From: an uncultured bacterium
GTDB lineage: Bacteria; Planctomycetota; Phycisphaerae; Phycisphaerales; SM1A02
DNA length: 5,980 nt
Reading direction: 5' to 3'
NCBI GenBank assembly: GCA_903914045.1
Contig: CAIWNO010000398.1
Span: 1-5,980, forward strand
Under the pieces are notes generated by a model. The model did no database searches, was not told where the DNA came from, and was given only the letters and a program-made list of their open reading frames with translations. The position numbers and the translations under genes are program-made. Positions 5,906 to 5,980 of this stretch are shown one piece after another (the first letter of the stretch is position 1; each line of letters opens with the position of its first letter).

Positions 5906-5980
5906 GTGAATTTCTTTTGAAATGAACGTTTGGACGCCTTGGTTCTAAGTTGCCTTAGAGATATCCGTCGCTATGGGTTA
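5906..5980 (-). other. 3' tail of an unseen upstream minus-strand gene
   Basis: The terminator implies a minus-strand gene ending here or just outside. In one frame the codons from the edge read THSDGYL and then TAA at 5957-5955; the other two frames have stops at or near the edge (5980-5978 and 5974-5972). This would be the last few residues of a protein, but seven codons are too few to identify it, and an RNA gene is not excluded. No tRNA or rRNA signature was recognised. Confidence 0.25.

Noticed and set aside
5906..5980. Possible rRNA or tRNA end at the right edge, because the minus strand contains GACGGATATCTC.
   Set aside because: The similarity to 5.8S-like sequence is limited to a few bases, and no tRNA arms or conserved rRNA blocks are present.

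Overview
The window looks like an ordinary stretch of a bacterial chromosome of moderate base composition. It has AAGGA-type ribosome binding sites, classical Sec signal peptides and densely packed genes on both strands. The phylum cannot be fixed from the sequence. The style of the transketolase and of the MFS transporter would suit a Gram-negative lineage such as Planctomycetota/PVC or a relative, but this is only a weak impression.

Layout: (1) Positions 1-1554, minus strand: a transketolase gene entering from the left edge. Its frame carries an in-frame TAA at 58-60 in the most conserved part of the pyrimidine-binding domain, and the correct protein sequence continues on the other side of the stop up to the window edge. 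(2) Positions 1555-1691: a 137-bp divergent intergenic region. I see no convincing promoter in it on either strand, but it ends in a leader with a ribosome binding site. (3) Positions 1692-3419, plus strand: two tandem paralogous genes for small secreted, low-complexity proteins rich in Asn, Gln, Pro, Thr and Gly. Both have a signal peptide, a central HYHYHY motif and an almost identical Gly-rich C-terminus. They belong to no family I recognise, and their 5' leaders are duplicated along with the coding sequence. (4) Positions 3464-4231, minus strand: a six-TM potassium-channel-like protein with a TTIGYGD filter, convergent with the second secreted-protein gene. (5) Positions 4421-5752, minus strand: an MFS transporter that probably begins at a GTG. 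(6) Positions 5840-5980: a strong minus-strand intrinsic terminator, a second perfect hairpin, and a short tail belonging to an unseen upstream minus-strand gene.

The genes do not form an obvious pathway. Central carbon metabolism (transketolase), ion conductance (channel) and solute transport (MFS) are adjacent but appear to be separate transcription units. The parts most worth a second look are the tandem secreted-protein pair and the nonsense codon in transketolase. I found no CRISPR array, tRNA, rRNA, insertion sequence or phage gene.
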